A DNA stretch of 64,000 bases from Thuidium tamariscinum (GCA_947034885.2 OX344749.2:9501501-9565500), one strand, 5' to 3'; counted from the stretch's first letter, positions 12,340 through 25,100 are shown. A program made the numbers and translations. The notes: a model not told the origin generated them from the letters alone.

Positions 12340-13400
12340 GGATAATGGGGACCACCAAACATTTTCACATAGGTCAAATTCCTCTAGCTACTACATTGAT
12401 TTCTATTGCAGTCTATAAAGTTGGTAGGCAATCTCCTACTTGCCTCAATCTATGTAATTTGCAACTTTTTTACATACTTAGAGGTGGAAATTTGTCATCT
12501 ACATGCATTCACTTGGACATCCATTAACATCTACTTAATAACAATTAGTAAAGAGAGTCCTTGAAAACAATCACCAAATTGATTACCTATAAAGTAGTAA
12601 GAATTCTAATAGCCAAAAATTCCATTGCAATGGTAGCAAGTAAAGAATTTTTTAATATGTTTATTATTTACAATGGACCTAAATCAAAGGAGATGTTCAA
12701 TGGCAATGCCTTAGAGAATGTTATAGGTAAGTTATGTCTCTTTAGTTATCTTCGTCAATGTCCTCTATATGATAATCTCTTTTTGAAGCAACAACAAAGG
12801 CAATGGCAAGATTGATAGGATTCTTGATAAGAAGGAATGTGCGAGAATTGAGTATATCTACAATAGTGTTTTTGTTTGATAAGACTAGATCTATTTGTTC
12901 AAAATGCTTGTAGATGGACTTGAAGTAGAGTTGATCTTGTACAACAAATGCAACTAGGCAACAACATCCAAAATTGTTTTGTCATGTTTCATAATGCCAA
13001 AAAGGTGAAATCATAGACAACTACTGCTTGTCACTTTTGTGACTACCTATTGCAAAGTCATGACCATTGCCATTTATCATATGCAAACTAAAGACACCCA
13101 AGACCAATGCATTTTTTGGTGCTGTTTAAACAAGGTTATGGCAAAAAATGAGGTGTTTGATCCAACCTTCAGGGAATTCATGCATGATAGTGCTTTTAGA
13201 GTGAAGTTTAATACAATTTGCATTGTGTATGGATTGAAGATTCCATCCTTTTCAATAGTAGGTTGTGAAAAAAATTCCTTGTTGCATTGGACAATAAGCA
13301 TGCAAAAGTATACAAAGAAGCTAACCACCAAAGAATTATAAAATCAACATCTCTAACTTTACAAGTAATACAAGGATGCAACATTGATGTCTGCACTGGT
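12340..13400 (+). pseudogene. decayed MULE-like transposase, copy 1
   Basis: Fragments in changing + strand frames line up in order with the better preserved relic at 32608-36806. First comes a Cys-containing segment (about 12350-12530). Next is a segment with 'AKNSIAM' (12561-12815), matching 'ATNSAIA' of the other copy. Then comes 'CKVMTIAIYHMQTKD' (13039 on), matching 'KKVMTIAICDMQSED'. Finally 'HDSAFRVKFNTICIVYG' and 'SLLHW' match 'VDSAMANWNAVCIVYG' and 'CLLHW'. These are the Asp-bearing and C-x-x-H-W blocks of a DDE-type core. Several stops and frame changes make it non-functional. No terminal repeats could be assigned. Confidence 0.55.
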
Positions 13401-14094
13401 AAAGATTTATTTGTAAATTAAAGCTTGGTGGTACTCCTTTGAAGTTGCATTGCAACTAGCAATTCATAAATTTGAAGATTGGCTCACATTTTGGTACTTT
13501 TGTCATTGTCAATAGGGTGAATTCATGAAAATAGTATAATTTGTATCCTTATTTTTTCTATTTCTTACCCTAAATCCTAAATTCCAAACAACTATTTAGA
13601 ATAATGACTTTATTCATTATCTTCTAGAAAATTAACAATAGAAGAAGTAAAAGACATTTCAATGTGCAATTTGGAAGAGATAATGCACAACAAATGGATG
13701 CATGCTTTCTAAAAATGAAGATTTAACTTGTTTGTTGCCACATGTAATGACTAGATTTGAGTTGTTATACAAATGATTAACTATAGGGCTTCCCTCTACA
13801 AAATCTTTTTGAAAAAGGCCTATCTAAAGAAGATTTGAAACTAAAGAGAGCTATAACATCTAAAGATCTATGGGAAAAAAATTGCAGGTGCATTCAATGA
13901 CATATTTAGAATGAAAAACATTTGCACTAAATTCTACTCTTGAAGCAAAAAAAGGTCTTCAAGTTCATAAAAGAATTGAATCTTTTGATAAGTTACAAAG
14001 GTGATTTTTATAGCCTCGACAAGGTTGACTTATTTTAATCTAGGATTCAAACTAGATTGTCCATTGCAGGTTGCAATTCAAAATTGGAATTGAA
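13401..14094. other. AT-rich DNA downstream of the transposase relic
   Basis: No ORF with recognisable content is present. It may contain the unreadable C-terminal part of the transposase relic. Confidence 0.4.
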
Positions 14095-14821
14095 GGTGAT
14101 TGCAAGAAACACTATAAATTTTGGTTTAATAATAGAATATTCTGCCACATGAATGGTAGTATAGTATAGAACTACTAGTATTGTATGTTAGCAATTCTCC
14201 AACATATCTAAATCATTAATTTAGTTCTATATAGTATTATATAATATAATTATAGATTATTGTGGAGTACTATAGAAATGAATGGAAGTTGAAAATAGTA
14301 GAAAAGGTGTTTGTGGACCTTTTCATTTTGGGGTATTTAAAACAAATTTAGGAAATTTTTGAAAGAAAATGTCATTTTACTGGAGAAGATAACACCTTGC
14401 CTTGAACCAAAGAATTCCTATAGGAAGTTTTCTTCCTGTTCATAACCTTTGCCTAAAAGAAGGTCACTTTGACCCCATGTGTGCAATCGACATGTTTATA
14501 TTTTCATAAAAATTTATCATAAGTCCTTATAATGTTAGTAGATCCCTAGTATGTTGAATTTATAGCTTTGAGTTTGCAATTTTGGATCAAAAATAGGACT
14601 AAGACTCCCCAATGGCAAAGGTAGTCATCCAATTTGGAGTAGGTTAAAAATAGTAAAAAAATTGAAAAAAATTGAAAAAATTACTCAATGTCTACAACTA
14701 TTGCATGTACCTATATTCCATATTTCATGCCAAACATACAAACAATGTAAAAATTATGAGCAAAAATCTAGCCATCCAAAAGGCAAGGGGATATAAAATT
14801 GGATTAGTGTTTCTTGCAACC
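14095..14821. mobile_element. ~730-bp MITE, TIR GGTGATTGCAAGAAACACT, copy 1
   Basis: The left end GGTGATTGCAAGAAACACT is mirrored at the right end by AGTGTTTCTTGCAACC. The right half (14550-14821) aligns with the right half of the element at 15754-16481: both have 'aaaaataggact', the poly-A-rich 'attgaaaaaatt' run and 'aattatgagcaaaaa/agttatgagcaaaaa'. It contains no coding sequence. Flanking bases do not give a clean duplication. Confidence 0.6.
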
Positions 14822-15753
14822 ATTCTTGAGGAGTTAAATACAACCATATTCTACATATGATCTATGGTAGAAATGGATTAAAATACATTGAAGTGACAAG
14901 TACAAAGTAAAAAATTTGTACAAGTCAAAGAAACTATGTTATCAGCCATTCTGAAGCACATACATGCTAAGTGCAAACTATTGGTTATTTGTCTTGGGAA
15001 ACTTACTATTATCCCTCTTTACAAAGGTTAAAAGTGCAAGTGTAAAGGCATGACAACTCCAACTAAGAATTTTTAGTTTTGTGTAAGATCAAATTGCATG
15101 ATGCATCATAGAATCTAAACATTTCCATATTCTTTCACACCTATCCTCTTTTCTAGGGTTTTATAACCTATGTTGTGGACTCATCCTCAACCAACACATG
15201 TTGAAACAATCCTCTCGATTTAAATTGTGGCAAGGAAGTTTGCTAGAATAGCAAAGCACCTATTGAAAGAATGTAAGGAATTAATATTAGAGCAAGTATC
15301 ATTAGGCTGAATTTTTCAGTTCTAGACTTAGTACTAGCTATTATTATGCTTTTGTCTCAGGAGTATAACCTAAATCAAAATGTTAACAACATTATACTTT
15401 GTAAATTTTAATTTTCTATTTATCCAAATTATAAAATCATGCATGGGATTTCCATGGGCAGTCCATAGAACAGAGGTGAGACCCCATTGTCATAAGCCCT
15501 TCAACTGCACAAGAAGAGGTTTTCCAAACAATTTGGAGGATTTTGAGCACATGGCTCCATTGTTGATGGCATGAATTTTTTTCTTTATTCTTTTCTATAT
15601 TTTTTTTAGAAAAAACATGTATTGTTTTGCTCTCAGAACTAACAATTGCCACCTTATGTAGAAATGAGGACTAGAAACCTTCTTTAGTTATGCAAGGACT
15701 TCAAGTTTCTAATGTTTTGAAAAATCACTATATCTCTTTCTATAGCTTGGTGG
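14822..15753. other. AT-rich DNA between two MITEs
   Basis: No supported gene. A GC-richer stretch at 15440-15570 is open on both strands for 60-70 codons but has no recognisable motif. Confidence 0.4.
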
Positions 15754-16481
15754 GGGTCGTTGCAAGAAACACTTATCGGTTTTGGCTCAAAATGGCTCAA
15801 AATCAATGAATCTTGTGAGTCCTGTGACTTTTGGAATAAATTTTTTTTAAATTGAAAAAAATATGGATAATTTGAAGTGCAATGATAATATTATGTCTCT
15901 TGAAATTCAGAACTAAGAAATTTTTTCTCTAAATGTTATAGACAATGAAAAATACAATGAAAATAGCTCTCTTTTCACTAATTTGGTAAAAATAATAAAA
16001 AAATTCAAAAAATGAAAATGAAAAATTAATTTTTTCTCTAAGTAAAGGTATTTCTTTTCCAACAAATTTCATCTTTGAAAAAAATAAATTCTATTTTCTA
16101 CACTTGTACAAAGTCATCCACTTTCATGACATGTGGAGGTTGAACAGTATAGTATTTTCAAAAAATCTCTTTGTGGCCTTGTGTGACTGTAGGCGAAGTC
16201 CTTGCATGCCAATTTTCACCTCAAAATTTGCATTTTTGGGTCAAAAATAGGACTTAAACCCCCCCAAATGGCAAAAGTAGACACCCAATCGGGGGCAGTT
16301 TAAAAGTAATAGACTAATTTTGAAAAAATTGAAAAAATTACACAAAATGTAAAACTTTTGTAGTCACCTTCATTTGAAGTTTCAAGTCAAATGAACAAAA
16401 CATACAAAAGTTATGAGCAAAAAACTACTTACTAAAGGTTAAGGGGACAAAAAAAAGGACAAGTGTTTCTTGCAATCACCC
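15754..16481. mobile_element. ~730-bp MITE of the same family, copy 2
   Basis: The left end GGGTCGTTGCAAGAAACACT and right end AGTGTTTCTTGCAATCACCC are inverted repeats. The four bases outside each end are GTGG and ATGG, three of four identical, consistent with an aged 4-bp target duplication. The interior is shared with copy 1 in its right half. No transposase. Confidence 0.65.
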
Positions 16482-16914
16482 ATGGGACCGTGGGTATACA
16501 ACTATCCTACAAGCCAGGCATGGGTGCCTCTACCCTAACTAAAACTCTTAATGTCTTAAATGAAATAATAGAGGTCGGCAAAGCAGTGGTGCTATTCTGT
16601 GAGCGTGAGCCTGTGAACATAGAGCAGGGATTTTGTGAGCATAGAGCTTAAAAATTTGAAGAAGCATTATAAAACTTAATTTCATTCATTAAAATTGATT
16701 TCATCTTAAAATCTATATCAAAATTTTTTATTTCTAATAAATTTTAGTACCTATTTTTGTAGACCTATTACCGTGGACCTATTACCGTGGTTATGTTATA
16801 ATTGAATAAAGATTCTAATTTTCAATCTTACTTAAAAATATACATTACAAAAATGAAGAACTCAATTGATACGAAAGATGAATAAAGATGGAATTAAGTT
16901 AATATAAAGTATTG

Positions 16915-17400
16915 GTTGATCATTATCCTATAATAATGTAGATGTTTTTGAGGCCTAGGGAAAGGTACTAATGATTTTTATAGATGTGTTATTATTACAG
17001 TTGTTTAGATTTTAGAAAGAAAATTTGTTGATAAAAATCTTTGCTATGCTAAATTTTATTTTGGTTGATCATGTCTTGTAGCATTATAAGTCTTCTCAAG
17101 GCCAATAGGAGGGCATCAATTATTCCCTCTTCATTTTTAAGTCAATTGACTTGTTTGAATTTTAGAATTTTTTTGGTTTATCTAGTTTCATTATATATGG
17201 AAAGAACTTAGTTGCACCAAATTTCATTTTGTTCATGAGTATCTTATAGTAGCATAGGTCTTCTCAAAGGCCAATGTAGGCACCTACAATTTTGTCTTAA
17301 TGTATCAATAATGGAACTTGTTAAGATTTAAAAAAAATATTTGATTGATAGGAATTACTTTTGTAAAGAATGAACTTCGTTATACAAGATTATTGATTAG
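16915..17400 (+). repeat. diverged tandem repeats inside the MULE-like element
   Basis: Units of about 150-185 bp recur. The clearest pair is 'agcattataagtcttctcaaggccaa' type sequence at about 17082 and again near 17232, each preceded by a 'tttggttgatcatg/ttgttcatgagt' segment. A third, weaker unit starts near 16915. Confidence 0.4.
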
Positions 17401-17506
17401 TTGACTCATTAGCCTCTTGTTCATCCAATGAAGGGATTCATTTCTTCTTTCTTGATTCAATGGTTGTTTATTTATCATCTTGAAACAATACTTGTCAAGC
17501 TTTGCT

Positions 17507-17757
17507 AGATTTTTGTGAACACTCTCCTTGGTCTTGCTTCTTAGTACCCCTCGGCACCGAGAGGAGTCCCACGGCTCTGATAAAATTATTTTTGCAAAAA
17601 CATTTTTTTTTTGGTTGGCCGAGGGACTTCCCTCGGCGCTGAGGGGAGTTCTACAATTGTGGGGGGAATTTTTTTTTATTTTTAATCAAGGCTGTGGGAC
17701 TCCCCTTGGTGCCAAGGTACTAAGAAGCAAGACTAAGGAGAATGTTCACAAAAATCT
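17507..17757. mobile_element. nested 251-bp foldback element
   Basis: Two ~70-bp arms are close inverted copies. They begin AGATTTTTGTGAACACTCTC and end, inverted, AGATTTTTGTGAACATTCTC. Each continues through TTGCTTCTTAGTACC and a GGAGTCCCAC block. The element is nested within the 1,460-bp MULE-like element and would form a long hairpin. It has no coding content. Confidence 0.65.
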
Positions 17758-19195
17758 AAATTTGTGCAATAACCCTCATTTGATTTCAAAGAAATTATAA
17801 TTAGTCACTAATTTTTTTTCTTCATAAAATCTAGCAAAGTACAATAAATGGTAAAACAATGTTATTCAAGGGACCACGGTATTAGGTCCACAATAATAGT
17901 TCCGCGGTAATAGGCACTAAAATTTACCAAGGTTTATCAAATTTGGCCAAAAGTTTTAGATGGAATCTTCAAAAAACTGTGTAGGCTTGCACGCTCACAC
18001 GCTCACAAGCTCACGTTCACAGGCTCACAAAATAGCAACCCTGGTCGGCAAAGTTGGCAAAAAATAACTTCTGAAATTTGCCAATGCTTCTAGGGTAGTG
18101 CCTAATAAATTGTTTAGAGTCCATAACTACCTTTTCGAGACCCCTAAAGGATTTGAAGTGCTGAGAGTTGTTTCTTCCCTCGTGATCTTTTTAAAGAAGG
18201 GAAGATAGTTCATGTCAAGGTTATACAAGTGGGCTGCAAGTAAGTTATTTGTATTAATTATTTTTTGGTGGTATGAATACTAGTATAATGGACATGGGTT
18301 GTGTGGCTATCAATTCTCAATTCAAATCTAGCACCATCTTATGTCTTGTGGTAGATAATCTTGTTTGGTAAAGGATGAATTTGTAGACCTTCTTTACTAA
18401 AGGGATGACATAAGGAAATTTATCTGTATGTCATTGCTCTGTGGGCTGCTTTGTGTATGCATGTTAGGAAGAAGTCTCTCACTTTGTATGCGTTTGCCTT
18501 TATTGTGTCGTGAAATCATGGATTGCCAAAATGGCAAAAAGTAGAACAAAGGCACAACCTTCAACTAAAATGCCAAAAATAGCCAATAAGGATACTTTGA
18601 AGTGTAAGAATGCAACCATAAAACTGTGTCAACATTCTCTTATCCAAATGCAAAAGGTTCTAGATAACCACTTCATTGAAATGGATGAGTAAGAGAAGAG
18701 ATACAAAAAAGACATAAAAGAGTTGAACCATGTTGTAGACAACTGCACTTGAGTTTTTTGCGTCCCTTACATGAATCTCATTGCACATATCAATCTCCAC
18801 AATTTTAATTTTTGTCTCAATTTACAATTGTTTAATTTATTTGCAATTGTTTCTATTCTTTGAGCCCACTACATGGTGTTTTCTCCTACGGGTGAAGTGT
18901 TACACTGGACAGCTAGGGAACAATCCAAGCATGGCTTTTATGCTTGTCAGGGACATACATACTTTCCGCAAGTTGAAGAAAACAAATGCCATCATGCGCA
19001 AAATGAGCAACAAGGGGTATGATCAATTTTTGTACAACATTTTAAGTGCAAGAAACAACTCTGTGCACTCTAAATCCCTTAGGAGTCTCAAGAAGATAGT
19101 GATGGATTGTAAACAATTTATTAGGCAGTATACTAGAAGCGATGGCAAGTCTTAGGAGTTGCTTTTTGTCAACTTTGCCGACCTTTACTACGAGG

Positions 19196-20642
19196 GAATG
19201 TAGTCATTTTTTGTCAATTTGGACATTTTTTTGTGTATGTATTTTCTGAGACATCATCTTGGACATTGAATCCTAGTAAAGAAAATACATACACTGATGT
19301 TTTAATTTGTAAAAAATAGGGAAAACAATTTTGAACAAAACTAAAAATATTCCATTTGAGAAGACTTTACAATGATGAGGTTTGATTAAAAAATGAGTTC
19401 AAAATCATTTTTAATGTTCTGAAGTATGCACTCAAGGGAGGCCTGTTTGCACTAATGTAGAGGTCAAAAAATAATGTTTTTTTGGATGCCCTTTGGTAGG
19501 GACATGCCTACCTACTATAATAACATACCACAAAAATTTCAACCAAAAATCATTAATTTGAACCAATCAATTGTGTAAAAAAACCCTAATCTTGAAAGTG
19601 TGACAAATTAACAAAAATAACTTTTAAATATAAAATGATTTTTTAAAGATTTTGAAAAATATATAATATGATTTCAATCAAAAACTCTACAAATAGTTTT
19701 TTTGGTTTGGGCATTGGATTCATCAATCAAAAGTTATAGCATTGGACAAGAACAAATTTTGCAAAGCGTTGCAAAAGTGGTCGGTGTTTCTTGCAATGAC
19801 TGTGGGAACAGTTTTAAGGAACAACCTTGAAATAGTCTTCCTAAGGCCTCAAATAATCTCCAATGTTGAAACTTCTTTGTCACATGTACTACTCATTTTG
19901 AACCTATTATTCAATGGAAGTACAAAAATATAACTTTATTTGAATTAGATATCAATGAAATAAAAATGAGCATCAATTATTTGAATCTCACAGTTGAAAC
20001 CATACAATATTGCATCAAATTATATTTAGGGACTCTATTGTATTCCTACCCTTTGTGAAAAATATGTTTGCTTGTTACTTTGGTAAAGACTAAATACTAG
20101 TATATGAAGATGAAATCAAGAAATTGTTAGATTCGTCAATGCCATCTACTAAAGAGATGTTTATCAATACATATTAAAAGCATATAGATTGAATCAACAT
20201 TTCTATTATATGTAGATAAGTGAAAATCAACTACTAATAAAATAATTGTTTTATTTTGAAGGAATTAAGCAAAAGGTCTTCTTTAAGTGACTCACTAGGT
20301 TCTATTCATTAGACTCAACAGGTTTTTAAACTCAAACCACATAATGATGATACAAAGCTCCTCCCCTACCAATTGTAGAACTCTTGATTTAACAACCTTC
20401 GACTTCATTCCAACTATTTATACCTCCACTCTTTAAAACCACATTTGTTAGTTACTCTTGTTGGTTACTAGTCACTATAGTGTCTACTCTTGAAAGAGGG
20501 GAGTAGTCTTGTACCAGTGGCCCTTTGTCTAGTGGGCAGTGGTTCATTGTTTAGACAAACATACACTCTATTTACGCTGGCTTTTTTGTCGACTAGAGTT
20601 TTTATCTATCCTCTATTCATTGCGATTGTACTTTGTAGTCAA
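19196..20642. other. AT-rich DNA with one solo MITE end
   Basis: GTGTTTCTTGCAATGAC at about 19784-19800 matches the right end of the 730-bp MITE family, but no partner left end was found. The rest shows no supported gene. Confidence 0.4.
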
Positions 20643-20974
20643 AAGCATTAGGAGAGATTTGAGGGCATTAGAAGATTGCAAGTTATCTTGAATTCTTGGA
20701 GTGTAGGAATGCGCCACATCAACACTTTGACATGGTGAAGACACTGCTATACTTAAAAATAATAATTTTTTAGTTCTTTAGTTCTTTTAATTTAAAAATA
20801 AATTTTAGATCTCTAAAAAACTAGACTTTTTAAGGTTTTTAATTTTAGTTTTTTCTAAAGATTTGATAATTCAGCCATTGTGGGCTGATTTAATATTTTA
20901 GGACAACACAATCAACAAGTTGGGGAACAAACTTGAAATTGCCCTCTATTGCCTTCAAATCTCCCCTAATGCTT
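20643..20974. mobile_element. MITE with TTAG-GAGATTTGAGGGCA ends, copy 2
   Basis: The left end AAGCATTAGGAGAGATTTGA and the right end (reverse complement AAGCATTAGGGGAGATTTGA) are near-perfect inverted repeats. Subterminal sequence (GAGGGCATT, then AGATTGC) matches the element at 2795-3028, defining a family. No coding content. Confidence 0.65.
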
Positions 20975-21540
20975 ATTGGATTAAAATTTTTTTAGCAATC
21001 TATACATAATGTTCAAAACAATGCTTTCTACTAATCAAAAGTGCCTTCATACAATCATTTCCAATGTTTTTGCTTAGTGAAAAAGAATAACACATATGAC
21101 TAAAGAAGATTTAATCCCTTAAGGACCAAAGGCAATGTATATCTCTAAAATTATGAAGATATATTATTAAACACAATTTATAAAGATAAATTACTAATGG
21201 CTCTAAAACTAGTTATACAATATGATCCATAAAATTATCATATTGATATGGTTCGATCAATTAGAATACAAATCTATATTTTCCATCTAAAATCAATCAT
21301 TTATTAAATATTTGTGATTCTCACAAGAATTTTTTCTCTACATGTTCAAAATGTTAAATTTTAATCGTATTGATTTCTAAAGATTTTTATTTGACTTTTT
21401 AAATTCAAGTTGTTTATGAAGAATCATTTTTCAAGTCAAAAAGTTACTCTTTCAAACTAGAATTACCAATGCCCATTGAACCATTGAATATTTTCATAGC
21501 AAAGTCTTCAAAGTCTATATTGTATAAATGTCAAAGAATT
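20975..21540. other. AT-rich intergenic DNA
   Basis: Nothing supportable was seen between the MITE and the leader region of the SAPS gene. Confidence 0.5.
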
Positions 21541-22137
21541 AATAAAAGTATTTTGATCATTTGGACGAATGTGGATGAAAGTTGAATGATAAACGATGAA
21601 AAATGGATGACCAACACAGAAAGGGCACCAAAAATTGTCCTTGTACAGGTCGTGGCGAAGCATTAGGGTTTGATGCTGGACGCATCTCAGGACTGGAAAG
21701 CACACTTGCAGCGAGCGTGGACGATTTCCGAGTTCGTGCTCGACGTTTGGATGTGCTAGAGGAGGTGTATTCGTCGGCCTGATATTTTTCAGTGACTTTG
21801 AAGGGAATGAAGGCGTGGATGCAACCGGGTCTTCCGAGAGTCGGGTACACGAAGTGTCGGGACAGAGGTCGACGCTGAGATCGTATGAGCCAGATCACAG
21901 TGCACGCAGCTTGGTCAAGCGGAAAGTCGGGAAAGTTTCGGTGGCAGTGGATTGGATGGTGCTGAGGTAGGATTCTTTCAGTGGAGTTTATGAGTTCCCC
22001 TTAGATCTGTTTCGGAAAAAATTCGAAGAAGGAGAGTAGCGCAGGAAGCCAGGGTTTCCTGCGTCGAAGCTCTTCACAGCTAGAGAGAGATTCCAGGGTA
22101 GCCAGAATCAACCGAGATTGAAGACTTTCTGAAAAAA
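21541..22137 (+). promoter_or_regulatory. probable promoter and 5' leader of the SAPS gene
   Basis: Composition changes from AT-rich to mixed at about 21600, as expected for a promoter/5' leader. No upstream exon could be defined. A - strand frame (21557-21898) is open but Arg/Ser-rich without motifs and is probably chance. Confidence 0.35.
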
Positions 22138-25100
22138 ATGTTTTGGCGAGTGGCTGGCCTGTCGACCACTTCTCCGGTGAGTTTTTCCAATCTTTCTCTG
22201 CAGTCTTCACAGACTACTGCGCGGAAATAGGGGAGCCTTACTCTTGAATCTCATTTTCTCGTCAAAGTGTCGCTAGTCTGTGCATCAACGGTGTCGAGTG
22301 GCCTTGCTTTCACTCTCTTTTGAGGACCGGTTTGTCCAACAAATTGGGAATTTACAATCGAGATATTAACATAAACCTTTTTTATTCCCCGAGATCTCTT
22401 GTGTCGCACTTAGCATGATTTTGACATACAATCTCGGTGGTGGAAGTCTCCGAGCCTAGTGTTTTTGCGACTTGGTTTGTCCTTCCAGCGACACCGTGGC
22501 TGGCAATTCTATTCAGTAATAGAACGATTCGAAATTTGAGTTTTGTTTTTAAATTGTTTATTCTTGGAAAAGGCGAAAGAAGCAATGTAAGCAGTATTGG
22601 ACTTCAGTAGTTTGATCCATGATTTCCATTTTCGTGTTGATGAACTCACGCTCGATAGTGACTTGCTTAAAAAATGTGAGTGGCTAATTCCTCAATTGAC
22701 CTCGTCGCACGACAGTTGATTTGAGACGAATCCCGACATTTTAGGGTCTTCCTTACGTAGACAATCAAAGTGTACAGTTTTGCGTCTTGGCGGTCCCGTA
22801 GGCATGATTGTTTTCAACGTGGCGGCCCTTGAATGTCTTTAAAGTTCATGAATTCTTTGTCATTCCTACCTCAAATATGGCAGTGCAGCCCATGACAGGA
22901 CGTTGAGGCTCTAGATGTTTGCTGTTGAAGTGGCACATTCTCCCTGCTTGCACCGCATTGCCAGTAGTATTGACTGTGGGTGGGCAGACCGTGTGGCTAG
23001 ACTTCTGTGTTGGCAGTCGGGAGTTGCCGTTTAGGGATATGAAAACGAACCAAGTCAATCGTAACTCTGTCTTGTAGGGATCGTCGAGTTTGTATGTTCC
23101 GCACTGGTATCCATGTGGATACTTGACAAGTGTGTATGTTTTCTTCTGCAGGTTGAGTCGGTGCTCGATAAAGATGGTTACACCTTGGAAGAGCTCCTGG
23201 ATGAGGATGAAATCATCCAGGAATGCAAAGCTCTGAACAGTCGTCTCATTAATTTGTAAGCGTTCTCGCCGATGTTCAACGTATCCTGCTTGGCCTTGCT
23301 TGCAGATACCCCTTCTGGGGCGTACAGTTCAAGATTCGTGCATGCCAGAACACGTCCCTGAGATCTCGAGTTCATCAGACAAGTTTATTGAGTGAAAGCA
23401 TGCATTGTGAGCATCCATTTTTCGTCCACCATTCTTCATTCCAGTTTTCTAAGTCTTTCTTCGTTGTCCTCTACAGCCTGCGTGGGAGTGCGCAAGTTCA
23501 AGCGTTGCTCCGTTATGTAGTGGAAGAGCCCCCTGAAAATGCAGATAACAAGCGTGCATTTAAGTAAGTTTCTTCTTCGTTAGAAAGTTCTTTATCATTT
23601 ATATGGCCTCGAATAAACTTTACCTGGGAGCGCTTCGATTTTACACGCATGTTTCCCGATTTTCGGTAGTTTCCATTCCTTTTGCATTGGGATAATGAGT
23701 GGTATTGTCGGTGTCGGTTTCCGAAATTTTCATTCTGCGGTCCTGCAGGTTTCCATTTATCGCGTGCGAGATTTTCACTTGCGAGATAGATGTCATTTTC
23801 AAGACTTTAGTTGAGGATGAGGAGGTATGTTCCAGAGATCTGTTTATTTGGAATGCTGAAGTTCGAAACAGAATTGTTTCCTGGTTGATAGCACAGTTAT
23901 TTATGCTGAAGTTGAAGGTTATAATGAGAGATTGCAGTTGAAGTGTTTCAAGATTAAATCTGTGCTTGCTGTTTATCCAGTTCCGACCCTTGCCGTCAAT
24001 GGTTAAGAGAAGTGCTTCGTTTTATCCCGATTTGATGGAACTGCGTTTTAACAATCTGGTGTACTCCCTTCTTTCCTTTTGCAGCTCATGAACTACCTTT
24101 TTTCATTTTTGGAACCTGATCGGCCCCATGGGACTTTGTTGGCAGGCTACTTTAGTAAGGTAAGTATGGGAATTCTGACGAGAGTCTGTTTATGATGATT
24201 ACAAGCGCTGGGATTGCTGTTTTTTTGTAGAGCTTGACCTTGAATTGTCACTGTCGTTTGGTATCCAGATTTCGATGAAGTTTAGAACTCTTCGTTTGCT
24301 TTTGCATTGCTGATTTAGGATGCGACTGTCGTTCGTTTCTTGGCATATGGAGAGTGAGGAAGTTTTACTCGAAGCAGCAATACTATTTTGGGGTTATCTT
24401 TGACACACAACACTGTTTTTCTAAAAATGTTCTTTGTTCTCTTGCAATTTGTGAATGCAGGTGGCTACACGCTTGTTGCTTAGAAAGACAGTTCCGGTGA
24501 TGCGGTATTTACAAGTACGACTAAGAGCCGTCGGTTCTCCCGTTTTTTTCCGCGTTTTTTTCCTTCCTAAATACCTGAATGTATATGAGAGAAGGACGCG
24601 GGGTTTGAGCGATTCTTCGGCTCTCTATTGACATACGCAATTTTTTTCGGCATGTAGCAGGCAAATGAGAACTTTATATTGGAATGACTAGTCAGGATGT
24701 GGCCTTTGATATTTCAATTTTGTTGAACTTCTGCAGACCCACCAGGAGGTGTTGAAGAAGTTGGTTGATTTAATTGGTATTACTTCCATCATGCAAGTGA
24801 GTTTACTCTATCATCCACTTGGTAGTGAAATTCCGTATCGGTCAGGATCCCGAGTATAGTTTCTATGCCGTTTCCCTACTCTGACCGCGTCTTACAAAGC
24901 ATCGACTTCGTGTGCATTTTGTAGGTTTTGTCTCGACTGGTGGACGACGAACACATGTATGCCTATCATGTGGATTCGCTGCAATGGTTGGCCGACACTG
25001 ATCTACTGGAGATGCTTGTAGACAAGCTTAGCCCGCCGGTATTTTCTTTTTCTCCCTTGTCCTATTTCCGTCATGAGCAGTCGTTGTACCTAAACTACTA

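Larger units (their letters stand above)
16584..18043. mobile_element. 1,460-bp MULE-like non-autonomous element with 10-bp TSD
   Basis: The decamer GTCGGCAAAG occurs at 16574-16583 and again at 18044-18053, immediately outside the element: a perfect 10-bp target-site duplication. The ends are CAGTGGTGCTATTCTGTGAG and, inverted, CAGGGTTGCTATTTTGTGAG. Inverted similarity extends about 200 bp inward, including tandem 'GTGAGC'-type hexamers near each tip and a doubled 'cctattaccgtgg' block (about 16763-16795), inverted at 17872-17925. The long arms and 9-11-bp duplication are the hallmarks of Mutator-like elements. There is no transposase inside. It carries tandem repeats and a nested foldback, annotated separately. 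Related single ends lie at 31793 and 40934. Confidence 0.8.
16482..19195 (+). pseudogene. unidentified decayed reading frame split by a transposon
   Basis: A + strand frame is open up to the transposon at 16584 and resumes after its right end (18044) through about 18210. If the element and one 10-bp duplication are removed, the two halves join in frame, with one TAA stop a few codons after the junction. A further coding-like segment lies at 18880-19155, Lys/Arg-rich with 'MRKMSNKGYDQFLYNIL' and 'KKIVMDCKQFIRQY'. Reading beyond its TAG gives 'FADLYYEGM'. Scattered stops show decay. I do not recognise the protein; association with a mobile element is possible. Confidence 0.4.

Noticed and set aside
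19049-19800. A full 730-bp MITE starting at 'gtgcaagaaacaac' (19049) and ending at 19800.
   Set aside because: The distance fits, but the coding remnant continues through 19049 to about 19195, and the GGGTGA part of the terminus is missing. Only the right end is accepted.
21557-21898. 113-codon - strand frame upstream of the SAPS gene.
   Set aside because: It is Arg/Ser-rich without motifs, opposite a probable leader and promoter, with no supporting splice or family signal.
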